Assembly: GCA_016214955.1 (NCBI GenBank)
Contig: JACRMN010000024.1
Span: forward strand, 124,001-188,000
Reading direction: 5' to 3'
Origin: Deltaproteobacteria bacterium
Lineage (GTDB): Bacteria > Myxococcota > Myxococcia > Myxococcales > Anaeromyxobacteraceae
Length of the DNA: 64,000 bases
Shown: positions 37,109-45,796 of the stretch, piece by piece
How positions within the stretch are numbered: position 1 is the first letter of the stretch
Layout of the letters: the number at the start of each line of letters is the position of its first letter
The notes under the pieces: generated by a model
Seen by the model: the letters and a program-made list of their open reading frames with translations, nothing else
What the model was told of the DNA's origin: nothing
Databases searched by the model: none
Translations under genes and position numbers: made by a program

Positions 37109-38395
37109 TCAGGCCCGCACCAGCAGCGCCACGCCCTCGACGTGGTGCGTCTGCGGGAACATGTCCACCGGCTGCACCGCGGCCACCCGGTAGCCGGCGG
37201 CGGTGCAGGCCTCGAGGTCGCGCGCCAGCGTCGCCGGATCGCAGGAGACGTAGACAGCGCGCGGGACCTGAAGCTCCCGCAGCAGCGGGCCGATCCCCCT
37301 GGCCCCCTCGCGCGGCGGGTCGAGCAGCACGCCCCCGAAGCGCCGCCCCTCCCGCGCCAGGGCGTGCCCCAGCTTCAGGGCGTCACCGGCGAAGAAGCGC
37401 AGCCCCGGCCGCGGAGCCTCGGCGGCGTCGGCCCGCGCCAGCTCCAGCGCCGGCCCCTGCACCTCGACGGCCGAGAGAGAGCGGGCCCGGGCGGCGAGGG
37501 GCCCGGTGAAGTTGCCGGCCCCGCAGAAGAGCTCCAGCACCTCCTCGCCCTCGGGCGCGAGGAGCGACAGCGCCACCCGCACCAGCAGCGCGTTGGCGCG
37601 CCGGTTGGCCTGCTGGAAGACGTCGGGACGCGAGCGGCAGCGCCCGGCGGCCGGGTCGCCCGGGTCGCGCCGGTGGCGCAGGACCGGCTGGCCCGCCGTC
37701 GCCAGCGGCCCTCCCTCGGCCTCGAGCACCAGGCCCGAGAGCGATGGCAGGGCCCGGAGCAGCGCCTCGGCGCGCCGCCGGGTCTCGGCCGAGAGGGCCG
37801 GCAGGCGCAGCAGCGCGCTCCCCCGCCCCTCCTCCGTCGACCACTCCAGGGCGACCTCCCGCGGCTCCAGGCGCGCGGCGGCGATGGCGGGCCCCAGCGC
37901 CTCGCGGAGCCCGTCGAGCGGCTCCTCCAGCAGGTGGCACTCTGCCAGGGGCACCGGCAGGTGCGACCTCCTGCGGAAGAAGGCCAGCCGGCCGCTCTGC
38001 CGGTCGTGGTGGAGCTTGGCCCGCGTCCGGTAGCGGAGCGGCTGCGGCGAGGCCAGGATGGGCCGGGCCTCGACCCGCTCCAGGTCCAGGCCGCCGAGCT
38101 TTCGCAGGCGCTCCCAGAAGGCGCGCTCCTTGGCGCGGAGCTGCTCCGGGTAGGCCACGTGGAGCCACTCGCAGCCGCCGCAGGTGCCGAAGTGGCCGCA
38201 GGGCGGCTCCACCCGCGACGTCCCCGGCACCAGCACCCGCAGCAGGCCGGCGTGGGCGGGCCCTTCGCCGGCCGGGACCTCGACCTCCACCCTGTCGCCC
38301 GGGGCGGTGCCGGCCACGAAGAGGGTGCGTCCCCCGGCCCGCCCCACGCCCTCGCCACCGGGCGCCAGCCCGTCGATGGTGAAGGCCAGGCGCAT
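37109..38395 (-). CDS. rlmD: RNA uracil-C5 methyltransferase (RlmD/RumA-like)
   Basis: 428 residues. N-terminal TRAM-like domain (1-60), 4Fe-4S motif CGHFGTCGGC with a further Cys near LAECH, and a C-terminal SAM methyltransferase with VLELFCGAGNFTGPL, DPPREGARG and the catalytic Cys in SCDPATLARD. HHVEGVALL closes the protein. The family methylates U1939 of 23S rRNA, though RlmC or TrmA-like targets are not excluded. Last gene of the thiolase directon. Confidence 0.85.
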   Translation of the reverse strand: MRLAFTIDGLAPGGEGVGRAGGRTLFVAGTAPGDRVEVEVPAGEGPAHAGLLRVLVPGTSRVEPPCGHFGTCGGCEWLHVAYPEQLRAKERAFWERLRKLGGLDLERVEARPILASPQPLRYRTRAKLHHDRQSGRLAFFRRRSHLPVPLAECHLLEEPLDGLREALGPAIAAARLEPREVALEWSTEEGRGSALLRLPALSAETRRRAEALLRALPSLSGLVLEAEGGPLATAGQPVLRHRRDPGDPAAGRCRSRPDVFQQANRRANALLVRVALSLLAPEGEEVLELFCGAGNFTGPLAARARSLSAVEVQGPALELARADAAEAPRPGLRFFAGDALKLGHALAREGRRFGGVLLDPPREGARGIGPLLRELQVPRAVYVSCDPATLARDLEACTAAGYRVAAVQPVDMFPQTHHVEGVALLVRA

Positions 38396-38406
38396 GGGAG
38401 GGATGG

Positions 38407-38766
38407 CTAGGAGGGCTCCAGGTCCTTGCGGAGCTTCTGAACGAACGACTCGATCTTCTCGCGCTTGGCGCGGTCCAGCTCGGTGAACTCCACCGCCATG
38501 CCCGGCGGCGAGCCCTTGCCCTTCCCCACCTCGTGGATGCGGTTCACCTTGCCGACGATGTCGAAGGGGAAGGCGGCGCCGGGGAGCTGGATGATGATCT
38601 TCACCTCGGTGCCCACGGCCAGGGGCTTGCGGGTGTTGATGAAGAGGCCGCCCTGGCTGATGTTGGTGGCCCAGTCGGTGAGGAAGCTGCCCACCGATCG
38701 GTAGGCCACGGGCAGCTCGTGGTGCAGGCGCGCCGACCGCCGCTGGTTCGAATTGGCCTTCGACAT
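38407..38766 (-). CDS. PilZ-domain protein
   Basis: 119 residues with a single PilZ domain. The c-di-GMP-binding motif RRSAR (residues 9-13) is followed by NISQGG (35-40), matching RxxxR and (D/N)xSxxG. Function: probably a c-di-GMP receiver, for example for motility or surface control, common in myxobacteria. Confidence 0.92.
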   Translation of the reverse strand: MSKANSNQRRSARLHHELPVAYRSVGSFLTDWATNISQGGLFINTRKPLAVGTEVKIIIQLPGAAFPFDIVGKVNRIHEVGKGKGSPPGMAVEFTELDRAKREKIESFVQKLRKDLEPS

Positions 38767-38788
38767 GTCACCCCCGGGATCCGGGAGT

Positions 38789-39607
38789 CTAGCAGGCGCG
38801 AGGCAGCGCCGGGAACGGCTCTCCGCCCGGGAGGCGGACGACCACCGGGAAGCCGCGCCCCGCGCCCAGCCGGGCCGCGGCGCTGCCCTCCCGGATCGAC
38901 AGCTCCAGCCGGCCCGAGCTGCCGAGGAGCGCCACCAGCTCCGCCGGCGCGGCCTCCCCGTAGGTCCGCACCGTGCGGATGTGCATCCCCCCCGCCTCCA
39001 CCAGCAGCGGCCCGGAGGGCAGGTGGCAGGCGCGGATGCTGGTGAGCAGGTTTCCGAACGGGTCGGCGGCCAGCACCTCGCCGGCGAGCCTGTCGGGGCC
39101 TGCCACCGGCTCGGGCCAGGGCAGCCGCACCGGGTCCTCCACCGGCGGCCCCAGCCGCTCCGGCAGCCCGCCCCCGGCCAGCCAGGCGGCCACCGGCGCG
39201 AAGAGGTCCCGCCCGTGGAAGGTGGCCGACTCCGGCGGCGGCGCGAGCAGCCTGTCGGCGAGGAGCCAGCAGCGGCTGCCGGGCCCGAGGAACGGGGTGA
39301 GGAGGCCGTTGTCCGGGCCCACCAGTCGCCGCCCGTCCCGGTCCTGCACGCAGAGGGGCCGCCTGTCGGTGCCCACGCCGGGATCGACGACGGCGCAGTG
39401 GACGGCGTGGGGCGGGAACCGCGGAACGCAGGCCTCGAGGAGCAGGGCCCCGGCCAGGAGGTCGAAGGGCGGGACCTCGTGAGACAGGTCGACGAGCTGG
39501 GCGGCGGGCAGCCGCGACAACACCGCCCCCTTCATCTGTGCCGGGTAGCCGGAGCCGGCCCCGAAGTCGGAGAGGAAGGTGACGATGGGCGCCTGCCCGG
39601 CGGGCAT
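38789..39607 (-). CDS. SAM hydroxide adenosyltransferase (SAM hydrolase, DUF62)
   Basis: 272 residues. The N-terminal domain shows VTFLSDFGAGSGYPAQMKG, LVDLSHEVPPFD and VVDPGVGTDRRPLCV; the C-terminal domain ADPFGNLLTSI. The family hydrolyses S-adenosylmethionine to adenosine and methionine; fluorinase is a relative, but the DUF62 pattern fits the hydrolase. It lies directly after scoB in the same directon, an unusual partner. Confidence 0.92.
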   Translation of the reverse strand: MPAGQAPIVTFLSDFGAGSGYPAQMKGAVLSRLPAAQLVDLSHEVPPFDLLAGALLLEACVPRFPPHAVHCAVVDPGVGTDRRPLCVQDRDGRRLVGPDNGLLTPFLGPGSRCWLLADRLLAPPPESATFHGRDLFAPVAAWLAGGGLPERLGPPVEDPVRLPWPEPVAGPDRLAGEVLAADPFGNLLTSIRACHLPSGPLLVEAGGMHIRTVRTYGEAAPAELVALLGSSGRLELSIREGSAAARLGAGRGFPVVVRLPGGEPFPALPRAC

Positions 39608-39613
39608 CGGCGG

Positions 39614-40270
39614 CTAGACCTTCATGGTCTTGAGGTCGGGCGCCACGATGAGCCTGGGCTCGGTGAGCTTCTGCACGCTCTCCACCGTGGCCCCCGGCGC
39701 CAGCTCGCGCAGGACCGGCCCGTCGGGCGAGATGTCGATCCAGGCCAGGTCGGTGCAGAGCGCCGAGACGCAGCGCTTGCCGGTGAGCGGGAGGGAGCAC
39801 TTCGTCACCAGCTTCGGCTTCCCCTCCTTGTTGGCGTGCTCCATGATCACGATCACGCGGCGGGCGCCGGCCACCAGGTCCATTCCGCCGCCCATGCCCT
39901 TCACCATCTTGCCGGGGATGACCCAGTTGGCCAGGTCCCCGTGCTCGGACACCTCGAGCGCCCCCAGGATGGCGAGGTGGATGTGGCCGCCGCGGATCAT
40001 CGCGAAGGACTCGGCCGAGGAGAAGTAGGCGGTCCCGGGGATCTCGGTGACCGTCTCCTTGCCGGCGTTGATGAGGTCGGGGTCGGCCTGGTCGTCGTAG
40101 GGATAGGGCCCGATGCCCAGCATCCCGTTCTCCGACTGCAGCACCACCTCCATGCCGGCGGGCACGTAGTTGGCCACCAGGGTGGGCATGCCGATGCCGA
40201 GGTTGACGTAGAAGCCGTCCCGCAGCTCCTGCGCCACACGCTGGGCGATCTGCTCGCGCGAGAGGGGCAT
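39614..40270 (-). CDS. scoB: 3-oxoacid CoA-transferase subunit B
   Basis: 218 residues. The catalytic Glu is in [12 protein letters not shown], with [11 protein letters not shown] upstream and [14 protein letters not shown] downstream. It forms the transferase with the ScoA subunit encoded 2 bp upstream, moving CoA between succinyl-CoA (or acetate) and acetoacetate. Confidence 0.94.
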   Translation of the reverse strand: MPLSREQIAQRVAQELRDGFYVNLGIGMPTLVANYVPAGMEVVLQSENGMLGIGPYPYDDQADPDLINAGKETVTEIPGTAYFSSAESFAMIRGGHIHLAILGALEVSEHGDLANWVIPGKMVKGMGGGMDLVAGARRVIVIMEHANKEGKPKLVTKCSLPLTGKRCVSALCTDLAWIDISPDGPVLRELAPGATVESVQKLTEPRLIVAPDLKTMKV

Positions 40271-40272
40271 GT

Positions 40273-40971
40273 TCAGGACCTCGGCCGCGTGGTGCGGCGC
40301 TCGATGGGCTTCTGGTAGTCCTTCCCCACCACCAGGCGGTTCACGTAGATGGAGGGGACGTGGATCTGGTCGGGGTCGAGCTTGCCCACCGGCACGATCT
40401 CCTCCACCTCGGCCACGGTGATCCGGGCTGCGCCGGCCATGGGGGCGTTGAAGTTGCGGGCGGTCTTGCGGAACACCAGGTTGCCCCAGGCGTCGGCCTT
40501 CCAGGCCTTGATGAGCGCGACGTCGCCCTTGATGGGCATCTCCAGCAGGTACTCGCGCCCGCCGATGACGCGCGTCTCCTTGCCCTCGGCCACCTGGGTG
40601 CCCACGCCGGTGGGCGTGTAGAAGCCGCCGATGCCGGCGGCCCCGGCACGGCAGCGCTCGGCCAGCGTGCCCTGGGGCACCAGCTCCACCTCGAGCTCGC
40701 CCGAGAGGTACTGGCGCTCGAATTCCTTGTTCTCGCCCACGTAGCTGGCCACCATCTTCCGCACCTGCCGGGACTTCAGCAGGATGCCCAGCCCCAGCTC
40801 GGTGGTGCCGCAGTTGTTGGAGACGATGGTCAGGCCGCGCACGCCCTTCGCGTGCACGGCGGCGATGAGCTTCTCGGGGTTGCCGCAGAGCCCGAAGCCG
40901 CCCACCACCAGCGTCGCGCCGTCCTGGAGGTCGGCGATCGCGGCCTCCGCCGAGTCGTAGATCTTCTTCAT
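40273..40971 (-). CDS. scoA: 3-oxoacid CoA-transferase subunit A
   Basis: 232 residues with the CoA-binding [15 protein letters not shown], then [11 protein letters not shown] and [18 protein letters not shown]. It pairs with ScoB. Located between the thiolase and scoB genes with gaps of 9 and 2 bp, so the operon probably makes or uses acetoacetyl-CoA. Confidence 0.95.
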   Translation of the reverse strand: MKKIYDSAEAAIADLQDGATLVVGGFGLCGNPEKLIAAVHAKGVRGLTIVSNNCGTTELGLGILLKSRQVRKMVASYVGENKEFERQYLSGELEVELVPQGTLAERCRAGAAGIGGFYTPTGVGTQVAEGKETRVIGGREYLLEMPIKGDVALIKAWKADAWGNLVFRKTARNFNAPMAGAARITVAEVEEIVPVGKLDPDQIHVPSIYVNRLVVGKDYQKPIERRTTRPRS

Positions 40972-40980
40972 CTGCGCCTC

Positions 40981-42162
40981 CTAGCGCTCCACCACCAGCG
41001 CCACCGCCTCGCCGCCGCCGATGCACAGCGACGCGCAGCCGCGCTTCTTGCCCTCGTCCTTCAGGGCGTGCAGCAGGGTCACCAGGATGCGGGCGCCGCT
41101 GGCGCCGATGGGGTGGCCCAGCGCCACCGCGCCGCCGCGGACGTTGACGTTCTTGCCGTCGAGCCCCAGCAGGCGGTTGTTGGCCACCGAGACCACCGCG
41201 AAGGCCTCGTTGATCTCCCACAGGTCCACCTGCGGGATCTGCAGGCCGGCCCGGGAGAGGGTGGCGCGGATGGCGTCGTTGGGGGCGATGGTGAACTCGC
41301 CCGGCTTGCGGGCGGCGTTGCCCCAGGCGGTGATGCGCGCCAGCACCGTCCGGCCGTCCTTCCGGGCGCGCTCGGCGCTCATCAGCACCACGGCCGCTCC
41401 GCCGTCGTTGATGCTGGAGGCGTTGGCGGCGGTGATGGTGCCGTCCTTCTTGAAGACCGGCTTCAGGGTGGGGATCTTCTCGGGCCGGGCGGTCCTGGGC
41501 CCCTCGTCGTCGGCCACCACCGTCTTCTCGCCCTTCTTGCCCTCGATCTCCACCGGCACGATCTCGGCGGCGAAGAGCCCCTTCTTCTGCGCCTCCTGGG
41601 CCCGGCGGGTGGACTCCATGGCGAACTCGTCCTGCTGGGCCCGGGAGATGCCCTGGGCCACCGCCGTCTCCTCGGCATGCTCGCCCATGTGGCGGCCGTC
41701 GTAGGCGTCGGTGAGGCCGTCGAAGACCATGCCGTCCACCAGCGTGACGTTGCCCATGCGCGAGCCGGTGCGGGCGCCGCGGTGCAGGTAGGGGGCGTTG
41801 GACATCGACTCCATGCCGCCGGCCACCACCACGTCGGCGTCGCCGAGGGCGATGGCCTGGGCCGCGCTCATCACCGCCTTGAGGCCGGAGCCGCAGACCT
41901 TGTGCATCGTCCAGCAGGGCGTCTTCTCCGGCAGGCCGGCGAAGAGGGCCGCCTGGCGGGCCGGGGCCTGGCCCACGCCGGCCTGGAGAACGTTGCCCAT
42001 GATGACCTCGTCCACCTGGGACGGGTCGACGCCGGAGCGCTGCAGCGCGGCGCGGATGGCGACCGCGCCCAGGCGCGGGGCCGGGACGGCGGCCAGCGTG
42101 CCGAGGAAGGAACCGATGGGCGTGCGCGCCGCGCCGACGATGACCACTTCGCGACCAGCCAT
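40981..42162 (-). CDS. Acetyl-CoA C-acetyltransferase (thiolase)
   Basis: 393 residues, tetrameric biosynthetic thiolase length. The nucleophilic Cys is in [12 protein letters not shown]; the active-site His in [13 protein letters not shown] and second Cys in [14 protein letters not shown]. It interconverts acetyl-CoA and acetoacetyl-CoA. First gene of the directon with scoAB; together they form a ketone-body type pathway. The promoter is described at 42213-42239. Confidence 0.95.
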   Translation of the reverse strand: MAGREVVIVGAARTPIGSFLGTLAAVPAPRLGAVAIRAALQRSGVDPSQVDEVIMGNVLQAGVGQAPARQAALFAGLPEKTPCWTMHKVCGSGLKAVMSAAQAIALGDADVVVAGGMESMSNAPYLHRGARTGSRMGNVTLVDGMVFDGLTDAYDGRHMGEHAEETAVAQGISRAQQDEFAMESTRRAQEAQKKGLFAAEIVPVEIEGKKGEKTVVADDEGPRTARPEKIPTLKPVFKKDGTITAANASSINDGGAAVVLMSAERARKDGRTVLARITAWGNAARKPGEFTIAPNDAIRATLSRAGLQIPQVDLWEINEAFAVVSVANNRLLGLDGKNVNVRGGAVALGHPIGASGARILVTLLHALKDEGKKRGCASLCIGGGEAVALVVER

Positions 42163-42181
42163 GGCAACCTCTGGGTGGGTG

Positions 42182-42247
42182 CCCGGATCCGGGATGGACG
42201 GGGTGGACGAACATTAGAGGGGCCCGGTCCCGGTTTCAACGACCGGG
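42182..42247 (-). promoter_or_regulatory. Promoter and palindromes of the thiolase operon
   Basis: On the minus strand TTGAAA (42239-42234), 15-base spacer, TCTAAT (42218-42213). The perfect palindrome CCCGGATCCGGG (42182-42193) lies between the predicted start and the ATG, and CCCGGTC-N11-GACCGGG (42223-42247) overlaps the -35. Both could be operators; the factor is unknown. Confidence 0.45.
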
Positions 42248-42287
42248 TGCGGCTTGTTTCGCCCCCTCATGCTGTTAACTTCATGCC

Positions 42288-43196
42288 ATGTCCATCCCGG
42301 CGATCATCGTCCACGGCGGGGCAGGCCACCTCGGGCCCGACGATCCGGCCTCCTCCGGCGGCCCGGACGCCCCGCGGCTCGCGGGCGTGCGGCGCGCCGC
42401 GGCCGAGGCCCTGGCCCTGCTGCAGCGCGGCGGCGCGGCGCTCGACGCCGTGGAGCTCGCGGTCCGCATCCTCGAGGACGATCCCACCTACAACGCCGGC
42501 ACCGGCTCCTGCCTGACGGCGGACGGCGAGGTGGAGATGGACGCCTCGATCATGGAGGGCGAGGGGCTGCGGTGCGGGGCGGTGGCGGCGGTGAAGGACG
42601 TGCAGAACCCGGTCTCGCTGGCGCGCCTGGTGATGGAGCGCACCGAGCACGTCCTGCTCGTCGGCCCCGGGGCCTCGGCCCTGGCCCGCGCCGCCGGGGT
42701 CCCGGCGGTCTCCAACGAGCGGCTGGCGACGGCGGCGCAGCGGGCCCGCTTCGAGGCCGCCCGGGCCGGGGCCCCGGCCGCCGCGCCCGCCAAGCACGGC
42801 ACCGTGGGGGCGGCGGCCCGCGACCGGGCCGGCCACCTGGCCGCCGCCACCTCCACCGGGGGCACCTTCCTGAAGCGCCCCGGCCGCGTGGGCGACACCC
42901 CCATCATCGGGGCCGGCACCTACGCCGACGACATGCTGGCGGCGGTCTCGTGCACCGGCCAGGGCGAGCGCTTCATCCGCATGACCATGGCCCGGGCGGC
43001 CGCCGACCTGGTGGGCGCGGGGCACGCCCCGGCCGAGGCAGCGGCACAGGCGCTTCGGCGCATGACCGGGCGCGTGGGAGGCGACGGCGGCCTCATCGTG
43101 GTGGGGCCGGTCGGCGAGCCGGGCTTCGCCCACAACACCCCGGTGATGAGCCGGGCCTGGTCCCGAGCGGACGGCACCATCGAGGTGGGCCTGTGA
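42288..43196 (+). CDS. Isoaspartyl peptidase/L-asparaginase (Ntn hydrolase)
   Basis: 302 residues of the plant-type asparaginase family. The N-terminal VHGGAG and DPTYNAGTGSCLTADGEVEMDA are typical, and the autoprocessing site with catalytic Thr is GTVGAAARD (near residue 169). It removes beta-aspartyl residues from peptides. Divergent from the thiolase operon. Confidence 0.92.
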   Translation: MSIPAIIVHGGAGHLGPDDPASSGGPDAPRLAGVRRAAAEALALLQRGGAALDAVELAVRILEDDPTYNAGTGSCLTADGEVEMDASIMEGEGLRCGAVAAVKDVQNPVSLARLVMERTEHVLLVGPGASALARAAGVPAVSNERLATAAQRARFEAARAGAPAAAPAKHGTVGAAARDRAGHLAAATSTGGTFLKRPGRVGDTPIIGAGTYADDMLAAVSCTGQGERFIRMTMARAAADLVGAGHAPAEAAAQALRRMTGRVGGDGGLIVVGPVGEPGFAHNTPVMSRAWSRADGTIEVGL

Positions 43197-43227
43197 GGCC
43201 ACGTCCCCTGGGCGGGGGACCGGATTT

Positions 43228-43240
43228 TCACGATTCGTGA
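43228..43240. promoter_or_regulatory. Perfect 13-bp palindrome TCACGATTCGTGA
   Basis: Arms TCACGA and TCGTGA around one base, about 58 bp upstream of the beta-barrel gene start. 11 of 13 bases match 18596-18608. It is an operator candidate; the regulator is not identifiable. Confidence 0.4.
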
Positions 43241-43297
43241 TGTAGGGAATCCGCTTTCCTTGCCATCACAAACGGGCGGTGATTGACTCCACCGTCC

Positions 43298-44098
43298 ATG
43301 CGCCTCCCCCCCATGCTCCAAGGCTTCGTCCGCGCGGCTACCCTGGCTGCGCTCTGCTGCTCCCTCCTGCCTGCGCCGACGCTGGCCCAGTCGTCGGACG
43401 CGCCTCCGCCGAAGAAGAAGACCCAGAAGAAGTCGACCACCAAGCCGGCCACCAAGCCGGCCACCAAGCCGGTCGAGGCCCCGGCCGAGAAGCCCGCGGC
43501 CGCCCCGGCCCCCGCGCCCGCCCCGGCCCCGCGCGAGGATCCGCCGCCTCCTCCCCGCCCGCGCGCTGCCCGCGCCGCCCCGGTGGTCACCCCTGCCGAG
43601 GCAGGGGTCGGCAAGCTCGAGATCGAGGGCTCGCTGGGCCTCGCCATCCCCTTCAAGGACGGCTTCAACACCGGCTTCAAGCTCAACGCCGCCGGCTTCT
43701 ACGGCCTCATGCCGCTCGGCCCCACCATGCTGCTGCAGGTCGGCGGCAACCTGGGCTTCACCTACCACGGCGTGCCCTCGCCGCTCGACGGCTCCATCAT
43801 CTGGATCGACATCCTCCCCACCGCGCGCTTGCGCTTCACCATCAACGACAAGCTCTACGCGATGGCCGACGGCGGCCTGGGCCTGGCCATCGGCCGCTCC
43901 AGCATCTCGGTCCCCGGGGGGTTCATCCCCGACCAGACCTCCACCGACGTCGGCCTGCTCATCAAGCTCGGGGCCGGGATCGGCTACGACCTCAACGAGA
44001 AGCTCTCGCTGGTGGCGCTGCCGGCCATCAACATCTACATCAAGGATGGCTCGATGACGAACCTGACGCTGATGGTCGGCGCCAGCATGAAGCTCTAG
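43298..44098 (+). CDS. Outer-membrane beta-barrel protein with Lys/Pro-rich linker
   Basis: 266 residues. A signal peptide (ending TLAQ near residue 30) is followed by a Lys-rich stretch and TTKPATKPATKPVEAP, Pro/Ala repeats to about residue 95, then a beta-rich domain (LEIEGSLGLAIPFKDGF, DLNEKLSLVALPAINIYIKDG) ending with aliphatic strands. The linker may cross or bind the peptidoglycan. I chose ATG 43298 over an upstream TTG. Function unknown. Confidence 0.78.
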   Translation: MRLPPMLQGFVRAATLAALCCSLLPAPTLAQSSDAPPPKKKTQKKSTTKPATKPATKPVEAPAEKPAAAPAPAPAPAPREDPPPPPRPRAARAAPVVTPAEAGVGKLEIEGSLGLAIPFKDGFNTGFKLNAAGFYGLMPLGPTMLLQVGGNLGFTYHGVPSPLDGSIIWIDILPTARLRFTINDKLYAMADGGLGLAIGRSSISVPGGFIPDQTSTDVGLLIKLGAGIGYDLNEKLSLVALPAINIYIKDGSMTNLTLMVGASMKL

Positions 44099-44245
44099 CG
44101 GTCCGACCCGCTGCGGTCCGGCGCCGGCTGCCCTGGTGGGCGGCCGGCGTCGTCGTCTCGGGGGCTCACCGCGGCTCGTGGGCGACGATCACCTTGCCCC
44201 GGCGTGCCCCAGCTGGCGCCTGGCCTCGCGCCAGATCCGGCTCCC

Positions 44246-44971
44246 TCACGGGCGGTGGCTCACCGTGCCCGAGCCACTGGCCTGCAGCGAGCTCGTGGTG
44301 GCGCTGCCGTACCAGACGATGTCGCCCGAGCCGTTCACCTCGGCGCGGAGGTCGCCGCCGTCGAGGGTGGCGCTCACGTCGCCGGAGCCGTTGATGCTGA
44401 GCCGCGCGCTCTTCACGCGCAGCGCCTTGCCGCTGACGTCGCCCGAGCCATCGACCCGCGCCTCCAGCTCGCCGGCCTTCCCCTCCAGGGCCACGTTCCC
44501 CGAGCCCTCGATGCGCACCGCCACCTTCCCCGCCTGGCCCGACCAGGCGATGTCGCCCGAGCCGGAGATCTCCAGCTTCACGTCTCGGCCAGCCTCGGCC
44601 CCCCGCACCCGCGCGTCGCCCGAGCCCTCGATGGCCAGGCCGCGCAGCTCCGGCAGCGTCACCACCACCTCGCCCGGGCCGCGGAAGTGCATGCCCCGCT
44701 CGGTGTCCACCACCAGGGTGTCGCCCTTCACCTCGGTGGTCACCAGGGGCTGCAGGTTGTGGTCGATGGTCACCGCCACCGAGGGGGCCTGCCCCTCGGT
44801 CACCCGCACGTCGAGCGGGCCGCGCAGCTCGATGCGCAGGAAGGCCGGGACCTCCCGGCGCTGCGTCACCTTGGCGCCGTCGCCGGCGAGCGGAGCCTCG
44901 TGGGCGCGGGCGGCGGCGGGGGACGCGAGGGCGGCGGCGAGAAGCAGGGCGGCTGGGGTGCGCGTGCGCAT
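44246..44971 (-). CDS. GIN-domain (DUF2807) exported protein
   Basis: 241 residues. A signal peptide (1-23) is followed by a beta-helix-type GIN domain with repeated (S/N)GSGD/GSGN motifs: EGSGDARV, SGSGDIAW, EGSGNVAL, DGSGDVSG, NGSGDVSA, NGSGDIVW. Family role is a putative head-domain adhesin/auto-transporter-like structure; function unknown. Located 51 bp after the stomatin gene on the same strand. Confidence 0.85.
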   Translation of the reverse strand: MRTRTPAALLLAAALASPAAARAHEAPLAGDGAKVTQRREVPAFLRIELRGPLDVRVTEGQAPSVAVTIDHNLQPLVTTEVKGDTLVVDTERGMHFRGPGEVVVTLPELRGLAIEGSGDARVRGAEAGRDVKLEISGSGDIAWSGQAGKVAVRIEGSGNVALEGKAGELEARVDGSGDVSGKALRVKSARLSINGSGDVSATLDGGDLRAEVNGSGDIVWYGSATTSSLQASGSGTVSHRP

Positions 44972-45022
44972 GGGAGCTCCTCCGGGGACCGGCCCCTCCT
45001 ACGCAGCGCGCCCCTGCCTATT

Positions 45023-45772
45023 TCAGCCGCCCTTCCGGGTCAGCGAGGTGATGAGGTCGATGGGCAGCGGGAAGAGGATGGTGCTGGTCTTCTCGGTCGA
45101 GATCTCCACCAGGGTCTGCATGTAGCGGAGCTGCAGCGCCCCGGGGGAGGTGGCCAGCACCGTGGCGGCCTGGGAGAGCTTCTCCGAGGCCTGGAGCTCG
45201 CCCTCGGCGGCGATGATCTTGGAGCGGCGCTCGCGCTCCGCCTCGGCCTGCTTGGCCATGGCCCGGCGCATCTCCTCGGGCAGGTCCACCTGCTTCACCT
45301 CCACCGCCGTCACCTTCACGCCCCAGGGCTCGGTGTGGCGGTCGATGATCTCCTGGAGCTGGCGGTTGATCTTGTCGCGCTGGGAGAGCAGGTCGTCCAT
45401 GTCCACCTGGCCCAGCACCGAGCGCAGCGTGGTCTGGGCGAACTGCGAGGTGGCGAAGAGGAAGTCGGTCACCTGCAGGAAGGCCTTGTCGGCCTGGAGG
45501 ACGCGGAAGTAGATGACCGCGTTCACCTTCACCGAGACGTTGTCGCGGGTGATGACGTCCTGCGGCGGCACCTGCTCGGCGCTGATGCGCATGTCGATGA
45601 CGATCATCCTGTCGACGAAGGGGATGATCCATTGCAGGCCGGCGGTCTTCACGCCCACGAAGCGGCCCAGGCGCAGCACCACCCCCTGCTCGTACTCGTT
45701 GATGATCCGCAGGCCGAGCAGGACCCAGGCGGCCACCAGGCCGATGGGGACCAGGATTCCGATGACGGGCAT
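45023..45772 (-). CDS. SPFH/stomatin-like membrane protein
   Basis: 249 residues with a single N-terminal membrane helix (3-22), an SPFH/band-7 domain ([33 protein letters not shown]) and a coiled-coil helix ([32 protein letters not shown]). With NfeD, immediately upstream, it forms the conserved stomatin-NfeD membrane-quality pair. Confidence 0.93.
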   Translation of the reverse strand: MPVIGILVPIGLVAAWVLLGLRIINEYEQGVVLRLGRFVGVKTAGLQWIIPFVDRMIVIDMRISAEQVPPQDVITRDNVSVKVNAVIYFRVLQADKAFLQVTDFLFATSQFAQTTLRSVLGQVDMDDLLSQRDKINRQLQEIIDRHTEPWGVKVTAVEVKQVDLPEEMRRAMAKQAEAERERRSKIIAAEGELQASEKLSQAATVLATSPGALQLRYMQTLVEISTEKTSTILFPLPIDLITSLTRKGG

Positions 45773-45796
45773 GCTTCCCTCCGAGGGAAAGAGACG

